Part shown: in pieces, positions 32,385 to 44,619 of the stretch
Layout: the number at the start of each line of letters is the position of its first letter
How positions within the stretch are numbered: position 1 is the first letter of the stretch
DNA from: Rutpela maculata
Lineage: Eukaryota; Arthropoda; Insecta; Coleoptera; Cerambycidae
Direction of reading: 5' to 3'
DNA: 64,000 nt
Assembly (NCBI GenBank): GCA_936432065.2
Contig: OW386291.2
Coordinates: 17,709,821-17,773,820 of the forward strand
Notes under the pieces: model-generated
Databases searched by the model: none
What the model was told of the DNA's origin: nothing
Seen by the model: only the letters and a program-made list of their open reading frames with translations
Position numbers and translations under genes: made by a program

Positions 32385-33210
32385 TGTAACGGTTTGTTGT
32401 CGGGTAGCTGGTTTGGAGATTAATCAGGGTCCAGATTAGTTAATAAGACAACCCAATAAAAATATAAACAATTTATTTTCTTCTTCAAACAGGTACTACG
32501 TGGCAGTGTTACATAACATACAGGTTATACAGGTCCGTATGTTTTACGGTTCTTAGGATAACATTTTCTATTATCAGAGAGAGAGAGAGAAAGAGAGAGC
32601 GTAACGATGCGATGCGAAGTTAGTTGCTGCTATTGGAGTGGCATCGGGCATGGGGCGAATATCGTTGACTCAAGAAGTTTCCCAGCTCAACACGCTGTAG
32701 GAGGTCTCCAGGTTAGGCTCATCCGCTCTGGTGCTGGCGGCGAAACGGCGTCGGGGAATGACTAACGACTGGAGCTCAACACGCTGCAGGATTCCCAGGG
32801 TCAGATTTCATTCGTTCCGTCGTGTTTGCATCGGGAGATGTACAAAACTGTAATATGTCCAGCTCAGCACGCTGTAGACAGATTGTCAGAGTTGTTCACA
32901 CTCTGAATTAGTTGATTTGGGGCCGGGCTTTTATATCCGAGAATCCTCGCTTACTGGTGACGTAGAACTGCGTATAGTTTAGTGTCGTGTGCAAATCCAT
33001 GCCTCTAGACGGGAGCTGGGTAGATTTGCGGGCAGTGTGCACATTGGTGTCATGTGTCAAACTTTAGTAATGGAACATGAATTTTTGAATGCTTCATTGC
33101 AACTAAATGGAGTCAAATCATGTGTACAAATCAAATGTGTTACGATCGATTTTTATAGGTTTTTTAAAAATATTAATATCGCATGTTATTTGACGTGATA
33201 AAAGTGGTCA
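32385..33210 (-). mobile_element. Probable solo LTR
   Basis: On the minus strand the segment starts TGACC (33210) and ends GTTACA (32385). It has a TATA box (GGATATAAAAGCC, 32938-32926) and a polyadenylation signal AATAAA (32477-32472) before the 3' end. That gives a U3 of about 270, a long R of about 450 and a U5 of about 90 bp. TAGACT occurs next to each end with a 1-bp offset, suggesting a target duplication. No internal retroviral-type coding region is nearby. The R region carries an AG run (32574-32600) and three copies of AGCTCARCACGCTGYAG at 32684, 32773 and 32861, spaced 88-89 bp. Confidence 0.5.
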
Positions 33211-33884
33211 TAGACTGAAAGGTCACCAACCAATTCATTTATGCTGTTTTCTGAGACGTTCATTAAGACTAATATTTATTTGTTATAATACTGCCATTAA
33301 ACCAAGGAGAGTACTTTCTACCACCTAAAACCAATTTCTATATGCTATATCTAAGGAGCCTACTATATGGAACATGTGAATTTGTTAGTTTATAGTAATA
33401 TAATTGTATTTAGTTCTATGACCTGTTTTAAAAGAAAATTCCATACGCCATATTCGCGCCGTCATTTTGAATTTCTTTAATTTTGAGTTGAGATTCGTAA
33501 CCAGCGATTCCAAAAATACGAATATATTATGTTACAAAAATGAGTCAGCAATATTTTGTCAAATATTAAATATTTAAATTTGGGGGTGGTTTTCACTCTC
33601 TGTGTGTAAGAGCAAGTATCTGAACCATAGAAACTGAACATGATACCTTTTACCATGATAACTAAGCAAAAAAAAATCATTACAGATCACGTTATTTCCA
33701 AATATTTCATATTTGTTACCTTTAGATACTGTATATAAGTACGCAAAATTGAAATTTTAATCATTATTCGAGATTAAAATTGTTCATCAAATAGTTCAAA
33801 GTAAAACAATTGCATTAAGAGATTTCTAATATATTTACAACATATGAGTACAACAAATAAATTGATGTACTTATAGGATTTTAT
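33211..33884. other. Unannotated stretch
   Basis: No gene, RNA or terminal repeat is evident. It is AT-rich intervening DNA between the LTR-like element and family-B copy B3. Confidence 0.35.
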
Positions 33885-34013
33885 TATACTCTTCGCAAAA
33901 ACGAAGAGTATATTGTATTTGATCGGCACATTTCTAAAATCGTAAATATCGCTCGTGGAGAAAAAATTTTCATATCATTGTGTTAGTGAACGAATTCTGA
34001 ACAACTTTCAAAA

Positions 34014-34134
34014 TGTCCGTCTGTCCGTCTGTCCGTCCGTCTGTCCGTCCGTCTGTCCGTCCGTCTGTCCGTCTGTCCGTCCGTCTGTCCGTCCGTCTGT
34101 CCGTCCGTCTGTCCGTCCGTCTGTCCGTCCGTCA
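34014..34134 (+). repeat. (GTCY)n microsatellite
   Basis: About 30 units of GTCC/GTCT occupy the internal array of family-B copy B3. B1 and B2 carry only a few units at the same place, so this is expansion after insertion. The Cys/Pro/Ser-rich or Arg-rich open frames across it are artefacts of the repeat. Confidence 0.95.
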
Positions 34135-34440
34135 CGTTTCTTGTAAGCACGATAACTTAAGAAAGAAAAGTCCGATTGTATTGAAATTTAGAAAATAAGT
34201 TAGTGTTAGCTAGAGGAAGAACCCTATTGTTTTTGAAGAAAATCGATCAGTAAATAATAAAGTTATTAATTATTTAATTTAAAAAAAAAAAATTTTTGTT
34301 AATTTTTGTGGCTTGTACTAAAATGGAAATCGCGAGATATTATTTCCATAACAATTTTTTTTTTGTGTATACAGTTTACTAATATTTCTTAGAAGTGAAA
34401 TATGTATGAATGTCGCCAGATATATCTAACAGACAATCAA

Positions 34441-34530
34441 TTTTCCTAGCAGCAGGTGGTGGCGCAGCGGCTAAAGCTTTTCGTTGCAATCCAAGGGTCC
34501 CGTGTTCGAATCCCGCAGGTTTGATTTTTT
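34441..34530 (+). repeat. tRNA-like segment (SINE head or tRNA pseudogene)
   Basis: TGGCGCAGCGG fits the polymerase III A-box consensus exactly, and TGTTCGAATCC is a near-perfect B box about 43 nt downstream. The acceptor and T stems do not pair, so no functional tRNA is drawn. A T-rich run follows. It is probably a SINE head inserted in family-B copy B3 and resembles the head of the SINE at 44027. Confidence 0.5.
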
Positions 34531-34697
34531 TTTAAAATTTTTTTTCATACAATTTTTTTCACAACAAAGTTTATATCACAAAATTTAGGATGTCCAAAAA
34601 CTAACATTATTTACAAGAAAACTGCGAAGAGTAACCTATAGAATGTGTAACAATTATATATAAAAAGCTCAGTAAATTGGCGAAGAGTACGTTTTTA

Positions 34698-35420
34698 GCT
34701 TGTTTGATTATATATTTTGAGCAAAACCAAGAAAACTCAAGAACTTTGGTATGTAATTACCACAATAAAATGGATTAATAAATGGTCAAGAAAAGTCTAC
34801 ATAGCAATTTAAATAATATCGATAACTTTACTAATCAAAATTGTTGCCAGAGACGCAAAACAAACATATCATATAATTATTTGTTCCCAGAGTTCTAATT
34901 GAATGAGACTAGTAACAGTTATTGCGTCAATTTATTGATCCAAAAGAGTAATTTATATAATCTGCAATATGAAGAGAAACAAAGTTATCAGAAATTCATA
35001 GTTAGCTAGCCAGCCGTTAATGGCGATTTCTAAGATTAGATATTCGTTCATTATTTATAGTTATTGTATACAATAATGGAAAATGTGGTTAACTCGAATG
35101 GTAATGTGGAAAATTAAACTAGATTTAATAAAACGACTGGCAAGTAAAGCTGCAAACATATTAAATGCTGTTTGTATACTGTGCACGACCGTCGACTGCT
35201 GTGTCAGTTTGCTTAAAATAATAATTATCGTCATTGGAATATTTAACTTTTGTATAGAATATAATTTAAAAGTAAATTCACTATTCTACAGCCTACATGT
35301 ATTGGAAGTAAAAATAGCAAATTCTTAGTAACTTGGTCATGATAAATAACGATATAAAAAGCAAAAGTTCAAGTTGGCTCTGGTTTTCCCAATACAGGTA
35401 ATAAAGTGTAACGCAGGTAT
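34698..35420. other. Unannotated stretch
   Basis: The 81-codon frame at 35083-35328 has a hydrophobic stretch but no recognised motif and no start context that convinces me. No repeat boundaries were seen. Confidence 0.35.
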
Positions 35421-35573
35421 AGGGGTCTACAGACGATCCAGCTGCTGGGACCCGACATTGTCGGTACGCTTTGAAGATAATTGGAATTCCAGCGGACCAG
35501 TTCACTTTTACGAATGAGTTCAAAGCATGCCGACAAGGCTGGCTCCCTGCCGCTGGATTGTGTATAGACCCCT
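35421..35573. mobile_element. Short MITE (153 bp)
   Basis: AGGGGTCTACAGACGATCCA, continuing to CTGGGACC, at the left pairs with GGCTCCCTG...GGATTGTGTATAGACCCCT at the right. The arms are about 32 bp with a few mismatches, around a 90-bp interior. No coding capacity. It lies 190 bp upstream of the transposon-like gene at 35765 but shows no clear link to it. Confidence 0.65.
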
Positions 35574-35764
35574 TATAAACCCTAGTTTATGGGCGGTCCT
35601 ATCACGAATAACAGGTAGAATTAGAATTCTACGAAAAATAGACATACTAACTACCTACCTCTTTATTTGTCACTAAAACTAATATTTATTCTTAGGTAGT
35701 CGTATTTGTACCTTGTGCATGATAAGCGTTCATTTTCGAAAGTAAATAGTGCTATTTTGAAAAT

Positions 35765-37361
35765 ATGCCACGAGATTGTGTAAATACACCTAACAACTTT
35801 TGTTATATTTGTGGTGAAGTGACTTTTGCGCATCAAAAACGTAATTTTACTCCCAAAATTAGGAAGGCGTACCAGTTGTATTTTGGTTGTACAATTGGAG
35901 ATGAAGACAAAAAATGGGCACCTCATATCTGTAGCAGCAATTGTGCGAACAATATTTGCAGTTGGCTAAGTGGAAGAGGACATTCAATGGCTTTTGCAGT
36001 GCCCATGATCTGGCGAGAACCTACGGATCATGTTACCGATTTTCCTATTAAACAGGGTATTAACAAGAAAAAAAGGATGGTCATACAATACCCCAATTTA
36101 CATCTGCCATTCGCCCGGTTCTCCATAGTGATGAACTACCTATTCCTAATCCATGAAGAATCGGATGATAATGTAGATGACGACTTAGTCCAGCCATCAA
36201 CATCACAAGATCCCGATTTCTCTGCCGAAGTGTCCGGTGGTGAACCACACAAAATTAATCAACGCCAATTAAATGATCTTATAAGAGACCTTGATCTGTC
36301 CAAGGCAAAAGCGGAGCTTTTGGCATTTCGATTACAACAATGGAATTTACTACAAGAAAATGTTAAAGTTTCCATGTATCGAAGTCGTCAAAAAGATCTT
36401 ATACCTTTTTTCAAAATGGAAAATGACTTGGTTGCCTGCAAGGATATTGACGGTTTAATGAGTGCTTTACACATACATTCCCTATGATCCTAGTGACGCT
36501 TTGAAACTTAGTCTAAAAGCTGTGTTACTCCACAATGGAAATAAGTTGCCATCAATTCCAATTGCCCATGCTGTCCACATGAAGGAAAATTACAGTAACA
36601 TGAATGTATTGCTATAAACTATAGAATATAACAAGTATAAGTGGCAGATTTGTGCAGACTTAAAAGTGATAGCTATCTTACTTGGTATGTAGCAAGGGTA
36701 TACCAAATATTGCTGTTTTCTTTGTGAGTGGGACAGTCGAGCACGATTAGAACATTACAAAAGAAAAATTTGGCCGCCAAGACTGGGTTTTGAACCAGGA
36801 GAAAAAATGTTGCTAACATTCCATTAATTGATTCACAAAAGGTAATATTGCCACCACTCCACATGCAACTGGGGCTTATGAAAAACTATGGACAAAGAAG
36901 GACGTGTTTTCAGTTATTTAAAACAAAAATTTCCCAGACTTAGTAATGCGAAAATTAAAGAGGGAATTTTTGTGGGTCCTCGAATCAAGAACCTTTTCAA
37001 AGATGCTGGATTTTACAACATTCTAGAAGGTAATGAAAAAGCTGCTTGGAATTCCTTTAAAATGGTAGCAACACACTTTCTTGGTAACAAAAGAGCAGAA
37101 AACTATAGAGACCTTGTTGGAAATCTTCTTTCTTGCTACCAGAAATTAGGATGCAATATGTCATTAAAAGTCCACTTTCTACATTCACACCCAGACTACT
37201 TCCCAGAAAACTGTGGTGCAGTAAGTCATGAGCATGGAGAGAGATTCCACCAGGATATTCAAAATATGGAAAAAATATATCAGGGCAAATGGACTTCTGC
37301 GGTGTTGGCAGACTACTGTTGGACATGTATAAGAGATGCGAAGCGCAAGAAGAATAATTAA
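35765..37361 (+). pseudogene. Near full-length gene of an unnamed transposon-type protein family, broken
   Basis: ATG at 35765 opens a 240-codon frame with an N-terminal cysteine cluster (CYICG; then HICSSNCANNIC) of zinc-finger type and a conserved QLNDLIRDLDLSKAKAELLA helix region. After a frame change near 36480 the protein resumes: LKLSLKAVLLHNGNKLPSIP, AHAVHMKENY, ICADLKVIAILLG, CCFLCEWDSR and LPPLHMQLGL. The last third (36888-37361) is open: LSNAKIKEGIFVGPRIKNLF, GCNMSLKVHFLHSHPDYFPE and SHEHGERFHQDI. I recall similar multi-copy proteins in arthropod genomes but know no name. Asp in ADLK, the CxxC pair and EHGERFH could be a DDE-type core (inference). Two stops and about three frameshifts disable it. 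No TIRs found. Confidence 0.7.
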
Positions 37362-37989
37362 TTTTCTGATTAAAGGGCTTATATTCTAATTAAATATATT
37401 GTATATATAACATGTATTTGTAATGTATATCAAAATGGCAAATATTTTTCGCATGATGTAATTAATTGCTTTTTTTATTAAAATTATACCATAATATGTG
37501 AGTTAGGTGAGTTATTACAATTTTTAGAGCCAACAAATTTTTTTTATGACTATGTTAGACGTAGCTGGGACTAAACAATGCAAATAAGTGGTTTTGGTTA
37601 ACAATACAAAATAAAAGTTAAAATTTGTAGGTGTGTGTTATATGCAGGAAATTAGAAAATTTAACTCTAAGTGCCTATATCCAAAATATTACCACCACTG
37701 GAATAGATAGTGACAAAAATATCTAAACTGAATCATGATGGTTTAAATAAATGCCAGATTTAGTGGGTTCTAACGTAAAGGCGGCGCATAAATGAATAAG
37801 AAGCCGATTAGAGAACGTTTTTCTCTGGATTCATATGCCTTTTGTTTGTGTTAGTAGCTCTAGAAAATGTCTTTACTTTATTCTAGTACAGGTTAAGGGT
37901 GAAAGAAAACTGGCAACACGCTGTATTAAATGCCAAGGAAATAAAGGGATTACAGGCAGTGATGTGAGCTTTAAAGCTCTGAGTTTACA
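37362..37989. other. Unannotated stretch
   Basis: This is AT-rich DNA downstream of the transposon-like gene. I see no terminal repeat pairing with the region upstream of 35765 and no gene. Confidence 0.4.
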
Positions 37990-39105
37990 GATTTCTACAT
38001 GGAATTAATAGAGATGTTAAATCGCGAAGATCGTGCGTGGACAATGTACTCACTCTACAACAACCGAGCCAGAAGCGAATAGCAAGGAGTAGAGAGACTC
38101 ATATGGTGTTTGTAGGCTTAGAAAAGGCATATGACACGGTGCCCTTACAGAAATTATTCGAAGTGCTGCATGACAAAACTGTTCATTTCAAATACACCAT
38201 ATTAGATCTTTATGAAGGGCAAAAGAGTAGAATTAATCTAAGAAATCAACATCTTTGAAGTCACGAAAGGATTTCACCAAGGATGTTACCTATCACCGAA
38301 CCTATTCAAAATCTATATAGAAAAGGTTTTACAAGAATGGCAGGCCAAACACAGGAGTATGGGCGTGTGCATAATCGACGAATACCTGCATTCCTTTCTT
38401 CTTGCAGACGGGCAAGTGGTTGTTGCGTCAGATGAAGATGACATCAACTACATGATGCGAAAATTGACGTAGATCTATGAAAAATAGGGACTAAAAATTA
38501 ATTTTGACAAAACCAAATATTTGGTCATCGAGGAAGAAGGGAATAACGACATGGACGTAAATTCAAGAAAAATAAAAGTCTCTAATGAATACACGTACCT
38601 AGGAGCCGCTATATTAATGGAAGGGAATAGCTCAAGAGATATAAATAATAGAATAATACAGGGCAAATAGGCTATTCAGAAGCTAAACTTGATTTGGTGG
38701 TCAGAACAAATAAAGAAGCCGATAAAACAAAGAATTTATAAAACCGTTGTTCAGCGCATAGTGACAGAAATAACAAAAAAAAAAAATAAGGAAAGTTTGC
38801 TTGCGGTGGAAATGGACCCGTTGAGAAGAAGCTGTAGGGTGTCTAGGTTGAAATATACATGAAACAGCGAAATAAGAGAAAAATTAACAAAAAAAAAACA
38901 ATTATAGAAGATATAGGCGTATGGAGCCAAACAACGAGTGTGGCAGTTGTCTCCTCCAGAAAGAAGAAAAAAGGCAGACCTGCGAGAGAATGGATGGAGT
39001 GAGTGATGGAGGCGATGAAAAGAAGAGACATGGATGGAAATGAACGGATGAACAAGGGAGCGTGGCGCTCAGGATGCGAGGAACGACCCAATCAGCTCTA
39101 AACCA
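37990..39105 (+). pseudogene. RTE-type LINE, 3' half, degenerate
   Basis: Frames read, in order, THMVFVGLEKAYDTVPLQKL, NLYEGQKSRINLRNQH-type sequence, FLLADGQVVVASDEDD, FDKTKYLVIEEE, KVSNEYTYLGAAI, INNRIIQGK, IQKLNLIWW, IYKTVV, RRSCRVSRL and KKGRPAREWME. This is the order of the palm, thumb and C-terminal tail of LINEs often misnamed craniofacial development protein 2-like. Both catalytic positions are damaged: DLEKAYD reads GLEKAYD and FADD reads LADG. Many stops and frameshifts are present. The 5' part (endonuclease and fingers) is missing. Confidence 0.8.
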
Positions 39106-39489
39106 CTCGCTGTATATATACATATTTTCAACCGAACTTAACCTAAATTTAAACTGCTTCAATATCCTATAAAATATGTTTCATCATTACAATAAATAAA
39201 GCGCAAAAACAAACTTTAAGTCTAGCAGAAATAGACTTAAGAGAACCATGTTTCTCTCATGGTCAATTTTATAACAAAACCCAAATTTTTATTTTTAATC
39301 CAGAAGGTAAAATATAGATATTATGTACAAAGAAGACTTGATTTGATATACTGACAACTTGTAATTTGTTGAAAAAAATATGCAATATGGATACCTCTGC
39401 TAATTTTATACAATAACTTAACTTTTCTATGTAATATGCATATGCAATGCCAGCAAAAATGTGGTAAATGTTAAGATAATGAATGGTTA

Positions 39490-40540
39490 TATTCTTTGAA
39501 CTACTTATTTACGAATAGCCCCCAAGGGTCAGTACTGGGGCCTCTATTATTTATTTTATTTATTAATGATTTAGTAGTGACTTGTGTTGATGTCAACTGC
39601 CTGCTATATGCTGATGTCATGAAATTGTATTATACTGTTTATACCGATGAGGATTGTGTGTTACTTCAAAGTAATTTAAAGTAATTTAAATGATGTTAAT
39701 GACTGATGTCTTCTAAATAATCTGCCTTTAAACATCTCCAAATGTAACGTTCTGTCTTTCTGCAGGAAAAATAATCCACTGTTACTTGATTATGAGTTGA
39801 ACTATATTGTATTAAATAGATCAGATGAGTTCAATGACTTGGAGGTTCTATTCGACTCGAAACTAAATTTGAACAAACATAGAAAATATAAAGTATTGAT
39901 CTTACCATCAATATTTTGTTTCTGTCTGATTGGACTAGTTCCACAGTGCCACAAAAAAAAAGAAAATATAGAAAATATTGTTCCCTTTGCTTATAAAAGT
40001 TTGGGTTTTGTGATTAGAAATTCAAGTGTTTTTGATGTCATTGGATTATTAAATCTTCTTTATACTACATTTATTAAATCTAGACTTAAATATGCATCAC
40101 TTATTTGGAATCCAGGATATAATAAATATTTGTAATTGCATAGAGAATATACAACGGCGCTACCTAAAATTCGTTTCATACAAAATTGATCATGTATATC
40201 CCGCTGTTGGCTTCGAACATGGACAATTGCTAAATAGATTTGGTTTCATTAGTTTACACGACCGCAGAAAACTTTGTTCTCTTTTGTTTTTGCACAAGTT
40301 AGTTTTTAATCTCATCGATTGCCCTTATATCTTGAATATGTTAAATTTTCATGCCACCTCATTTGAAACGTGTAATCATAAAACGTATTAGCTTTCCACT
40401 CTATGAACAAATGTTCTGATGTTCCCTCCCTTATTTTTTGTGTGTAACACTTACATGTCTATTGAAGTACAGCTTGATATGTTTTACTCGAGTATTTCAA
40501 ATATTAAGTGTATCTTTTCGTAGTAATTTGTAATTTTATT
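39490..40540 (+). pseudogene. Jockey/CR1-type LINE, 3' half, degenerate
   Basis: The translated order is SPQGSVLGPLLFILFINDLV, CLLYADVMKLYYTVYTDEDC, then NISKCNVLSF-like, RSDEFNDLEVLFDSKLNLNK, AYKSLGFVIRNSSVFDVIGL, LLYTTFIKSRLKYASLIWNP, and ENIQRRYLKFVSYKIDH. These are the RT palm and C-terminal blocks of Jockey/CR1-like elements. The catalytic YADD reads YADV. Breaks near 39690, 39790, 39950 and 40130 separate the frames. Sequence 5' of the palm is absent. A short ATAAATAAATAAAATAG run near 40693 may be the element's 3' end. Confidence 0.8.
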
Positions 40541-43190
40541 TTAATATGTTTTTAATCTGTTAGTGTATTGTGTATGTTTATAATCGGGTCTTTTGCCTTT
40601 TTGTCTGTTTGTGTATTTTTTACCATTAGGTATAAATTATTGCGTTTTTTCCCATCTCGTAATTGGTTTTCACTGTGTGGTGGTGTAACTATATAAATAA
40701 ATAAAATAGTTTATGTAATGTTATAGATTATATTTTTTCTAATTTAAGTAGCAATGTATGTGCGGTTGGCCAACTATTTCATCAACCACTTTTATCGGTA
40801 CAGAATTCATGCAAACATTAGCAACCCATTGATTGCGGTTTGATGAAATCTCTTAATATTAGGATTATGAATTTCTGAGCTAATTCTACAAATGGGCATA
40901 ACAAGACTATATTGTACGGATTTCCCAAAGGATTTGCCAGTTTGACATTTATAACACCTAGAAATACCAGTAATTTATCGCCAATGATATATCCAATGTG
41001 CAACCGCATCGTACCATTAATTTGCTGACTAACTACAATTATCATTCGCAGACTACTATTTTTACGTATATCCACAAATTATTAAAGCAGAACAGCTGTC
41101 CCAAGTATAAACACTGTATAAGTTAAGTAATAAAATATTCAAGAGATCCTAAATACAGAGATATGTATATTAATATATGTTTAAGAAAAATAAATTAGAT
41201 ATAAACATTATACCGATTTCAAAAAATTAGGAATTATAGAATACTATCCCAAGATAGTAAAAAAAAAATGATAATTTTGGCATCAGCGTATCATAATTTA
41301 AAGAAATGAAAAAGAGCATTTTATTTTGTTCAAGTACCAAGTACCCATTTGATCGCTTTAGAAAATTTATGTGTTGTAGAAAACCATCCCAAGATTCTAC
41401 AGAAAAAATTTGGTAGGTGTGCCGAAACTTAAATTCATGAATTTTTTTTCAATGTTCCCGTTGTCAGATTCTGTTCTAATTCATTGCACTTTCATGTTCT
41501 GGTAGTATCTATAATTGGTTAAAATTTTATTTGAATTGGCTGTGCCTCTCAATAGATAAGAATTATTTTCGAGAATTTTCAATTTTTTTTTTTTTTTAAC
41601 ATGCTTTTATTAGGTCGACCTTTATCTAACTATCTATGTAATAAGGTCCAAAGAACTGAATTTCACCCACTTTTAGTTGTTGTATCATCATGAAATTTGG
41701 CAATTGTATGTAGCTCTGATAGAGCTTTACGATATGGGTATCAAAAGAAAGGGCTTGATAAGTAGAAAACAAATATGTGATCAAAACTTAAAAATTCAAA
41801 ATGGCAGCGTCAACATGACGGCTAGGTTTTATCAATTATCGATATAGACTTTTGAGCCGAAATATGCAAATCGGGTTTGCAAATGCAAATAAAAGTAAGC
41901 TTACTAAAATTCAAATAAGTCTCGAGCATTTGAAAAACAAATTAAATTTAAAATTTTAAGGTTGTTATTTTTGTTATAAGGTTTCCTAAACCAATTTTAT
42001 ATTTGTTGTTTAATATATTGTTACTAATCTACATTTCTTTATTTATTTATACCCTGAATTGAACAAAATCGAATTAAACTGAAACTGCTCCTGAGATTTG
42101 AGTAACTGAATGCAGGCAATGCATAGTTCATTCATGCTTTTGATTTAGGTATACTGAAAGGTATTGGCGCTCTGGGCTAGTCATTTAAAGAAGGTAGAGT
42201 ATGAAATAAGTTTATACTTGTGAAAATTCAATTTATATTTTATTCTAAATTAAATAAATACAATAAAGAGCATATCAGATTGAAGTGAAGACAAAATATT
42301 ATATTATTGATACGGTAATTATAACATTCAATTTATAATTTTCATTATATATCTTAACAAATATCAATAACATAATAATATATATATTTAATATATCGTA
42401 CTCTGTCAATGAAAATACTTATTTCATTATTAGAGCACGGCATTTAACTATATCAAAAATATACGATAGGAAAGTGTATATAGTTGTATTCCTAAAGCCA
42501 CCATTAGACTGTAAAAGTTTTTTGATAAAGATCTTTTATAAAACATCGATCACATTTTATAAAATATGATTCATTACACTATCGCATTTCTCAAAAAATA
42601 TTTTTTATAGAAAAGCTTTGATTGAAGAGATTTTCTATAGTCTAATATAGGTTTTAGAATTATGGGAAGTGCATGAAACTGTCCAAAATATCATACTATT
42701 TATGTTTTTTAAATATTTATAATAAATTTAAAATAATCGCATATTTCAATTTGGCTCTGCAAAACCTAGCCTTGTAAAAATTATTTTTAAGATACATTTT
42801 ATTACTAGATTTGTAAACAATGCAATGAATAAAGTATAGCAATTGTCAATTTATTTTCTTATCTCTTTTTGAAAATGTCATTTAAAATTCTTGGCAATTG
42901 AAAACTTGAAAGCCACCAATGAAGACAATATGAAAAGCTTGGGCAATGGTTTAGAATTCAGTTTTGTACTTCAAAACTAATAATAAATTAAAAAAAAAAA
43001 ATTGGTATAAACAATTCAAATGTTCTCATTTTATTATAAGAAACATAAAAAACTGCTGCCTAGAGAATCAGTTCCACATCCAGATTTCCTATTCAAGTCT
43101 CTTCAACAAAAAAAAATTAAAGCTATACTTGATCTTCACTATTTGTCATAGAACTTTCAGGATTCTGGATTGTTTGGCGGAGGGTGAGCT
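40541..43190. other. Long unannotated AT-rich stretch
   Basis: No gene is supportable. An 85-codon minus-strand frame (41075-40818) has no motif. Two similar blocks centred on ATCCCAAGAT (about 41247 and 41388) form a weak direct repeat. Otherwise the sequence is AT-rich with homopolymer runs (for example T-run at about 41585). Confidence 0.4.
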
Positions 43191-44026
43191 TGCTCTCAGT
43201 GCTACCCCGGTAAGTGGTCGCATACCAATAGAGCCTCTTATTCCTCAAGCCAACCGATGTATTTGAGGAGAAGGCCAGGCGAGACGCCACCTATGCTGGC
43301 CATACTGGGCCAGAAGTCCCCCAGTATGGATCCTCTTTTCGTTGAGAGAGCAGGGCAGTGACAGAGCACATGCCCCGTAGTCTCGTCATCCAGATTACAC
43401 CCTCTGCACTTGGAGTTGTCTACAACTTCCAGTGTATGGAGATATTTGTTTTGTCTGCAGTGTCCTGTTAGTAATCCTACATAGATCCGCGGATTACTCA
43501 TTAACATCTGGACACAGTGTTTGCCTGTCTTACGACTGTATGTGGCCAAAGCCATTCTGCTATGTCTGCAGCAACTCCAACAGTCCTCGTGGCGTTTGAG
43601 TGTATAATTATTTAGCAGAAAACTCTGGACTGAATCTGAGAGTACTATTGCAGGGTCCGGATCATGCAGGCCGCTCTTAGATCCCTTGTGGGCTAAAGCG
43701 TCCGCTTCTTCCGCTTCTTCTGAATTCCATCATGTCCTTTCACCCAGCAGAGCTGGACACTATTGTTTTGTGCAAGCACATCTAGGACCTTTCTAATTTC
43801 TGTCCTACAATTATTTAGGGCAAGCAGGGCTGTCCGTTGATACACGCACCGTTTTACCACTGACGTTTGCCTTAGTGGTTTCTATTACCGCTTGCAGCAT
43901 CCCTACTAGTTCCGCCTGGAAAATAGTAGCATGTATGCCTAGAGGTTTTTCTGTGTTTCCTATTGGGATGCTCTGCCACGTGTATTTTCTTCTAAACAAT
44001 GTCCGTGAAACAAAATAATACAATTA

Positions 44027-44530
44027 CCGGCTCGGTGGCGCAGTGCTGAAGGTGTTAGGTTTGCGACCACGGAGTTCGAATCCTCGCTAGGGTATGGATG
44101 TATAGTGGCATTTTTCACGTGTTGCAGAGACGGTAGCAGTGAGTTAGAGTGCGGTTGTGTGAGGGACAACACAGTCTAGTCGCTCTCCTCTTCTAAGTTC
44201 GAATCTCAGCCGCTGCAGATGGCAATGTCGCAGGGAATGTGTGTTGTGATGTTGTCTATATGTGTGTGTCCGTCCTGGTCGAGTGGTAGAATAGCTAAAC
44301 TAAATTGGTTAAACTCCGCCAGGATATTAATATAAATAAGGAGATTAAAAATAAATATATATATATAAGTTCGAATCTCAGCCGCTGCAGATGGCAATGT
44401 CGCAGGGAATGTGTATTGTGATGTTGTCTATATGTGTGTGTCCGTCCTGGTCGAGTGGTAGAATAGCTAAACTAAATTGGTTAAACTCCGCCAGGATATT
44501 AATATAAATAAGGAGTTTAAAAAGATTAAA

Positions 44531-44619
<89 letters not shown>
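44027..44619 (+). mobile_element. tRNA-derived SINE with duplicated body and AT tail
   Basis: The head has an A box (TGGCGCAGTGC) and a B box (AGTTCGAATCC, about 44074). A body follows with a second B-box-like AGTTCGAATCTCAGCC (44198), GCAGATGGCAATGTCGCAGG and AACTCCGCCAGGATATTAAT. The body from that second B box onward is repeated in tandem (about 44369-44535). The tail is a long AT array. The insertion interrupts a LINE RNase H region. A diverged relative lies at 1-145 on the other strand. Confidence 0.75.

Larger units (their letters stand above)
33886..34697 (+). mobile_element. Family B HINE-like element (copy B3) with expanded CCGT array
   Basis: The foldback ATACTCTTCG/CGAAGAGTAT is at 33886-33911. 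ATCGGCACATTTCTAAAATC, GAACGAATTCTGAACAACTT and a 120-bp (GTCY)n array follow. The core is CACGATAACTTAAGAAAGAA. The 3' half contains a tRNA-like insertion (34441-34530), then GCGAAGAGTAACC (34624) and, unusually, a second partial arm CGAAGAGTACG at 34681. Length differences among B copies come mainly from the microsatellite and inserted segments. Confidence 0.75.

Noticed and set aside
33955..34198. Cys/Pro/Ser-rich and Arg/Ser-rich open frames of about 60 codons
   Set aside because: They are translations of the GTCY microsatellite in family-B copy B3.
34441..34530. Possible functional tRNA gene
   Set aside because: Both promoter boxes are good, but acceptor and T stems do not pair. It fits a SINE head or pseudogene better.
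40818..41075. 85-codon minus-strand frame as a host gene
   Set aside because: No recognisable domain, no splice signals, and hydrophobic low-complexity composition.
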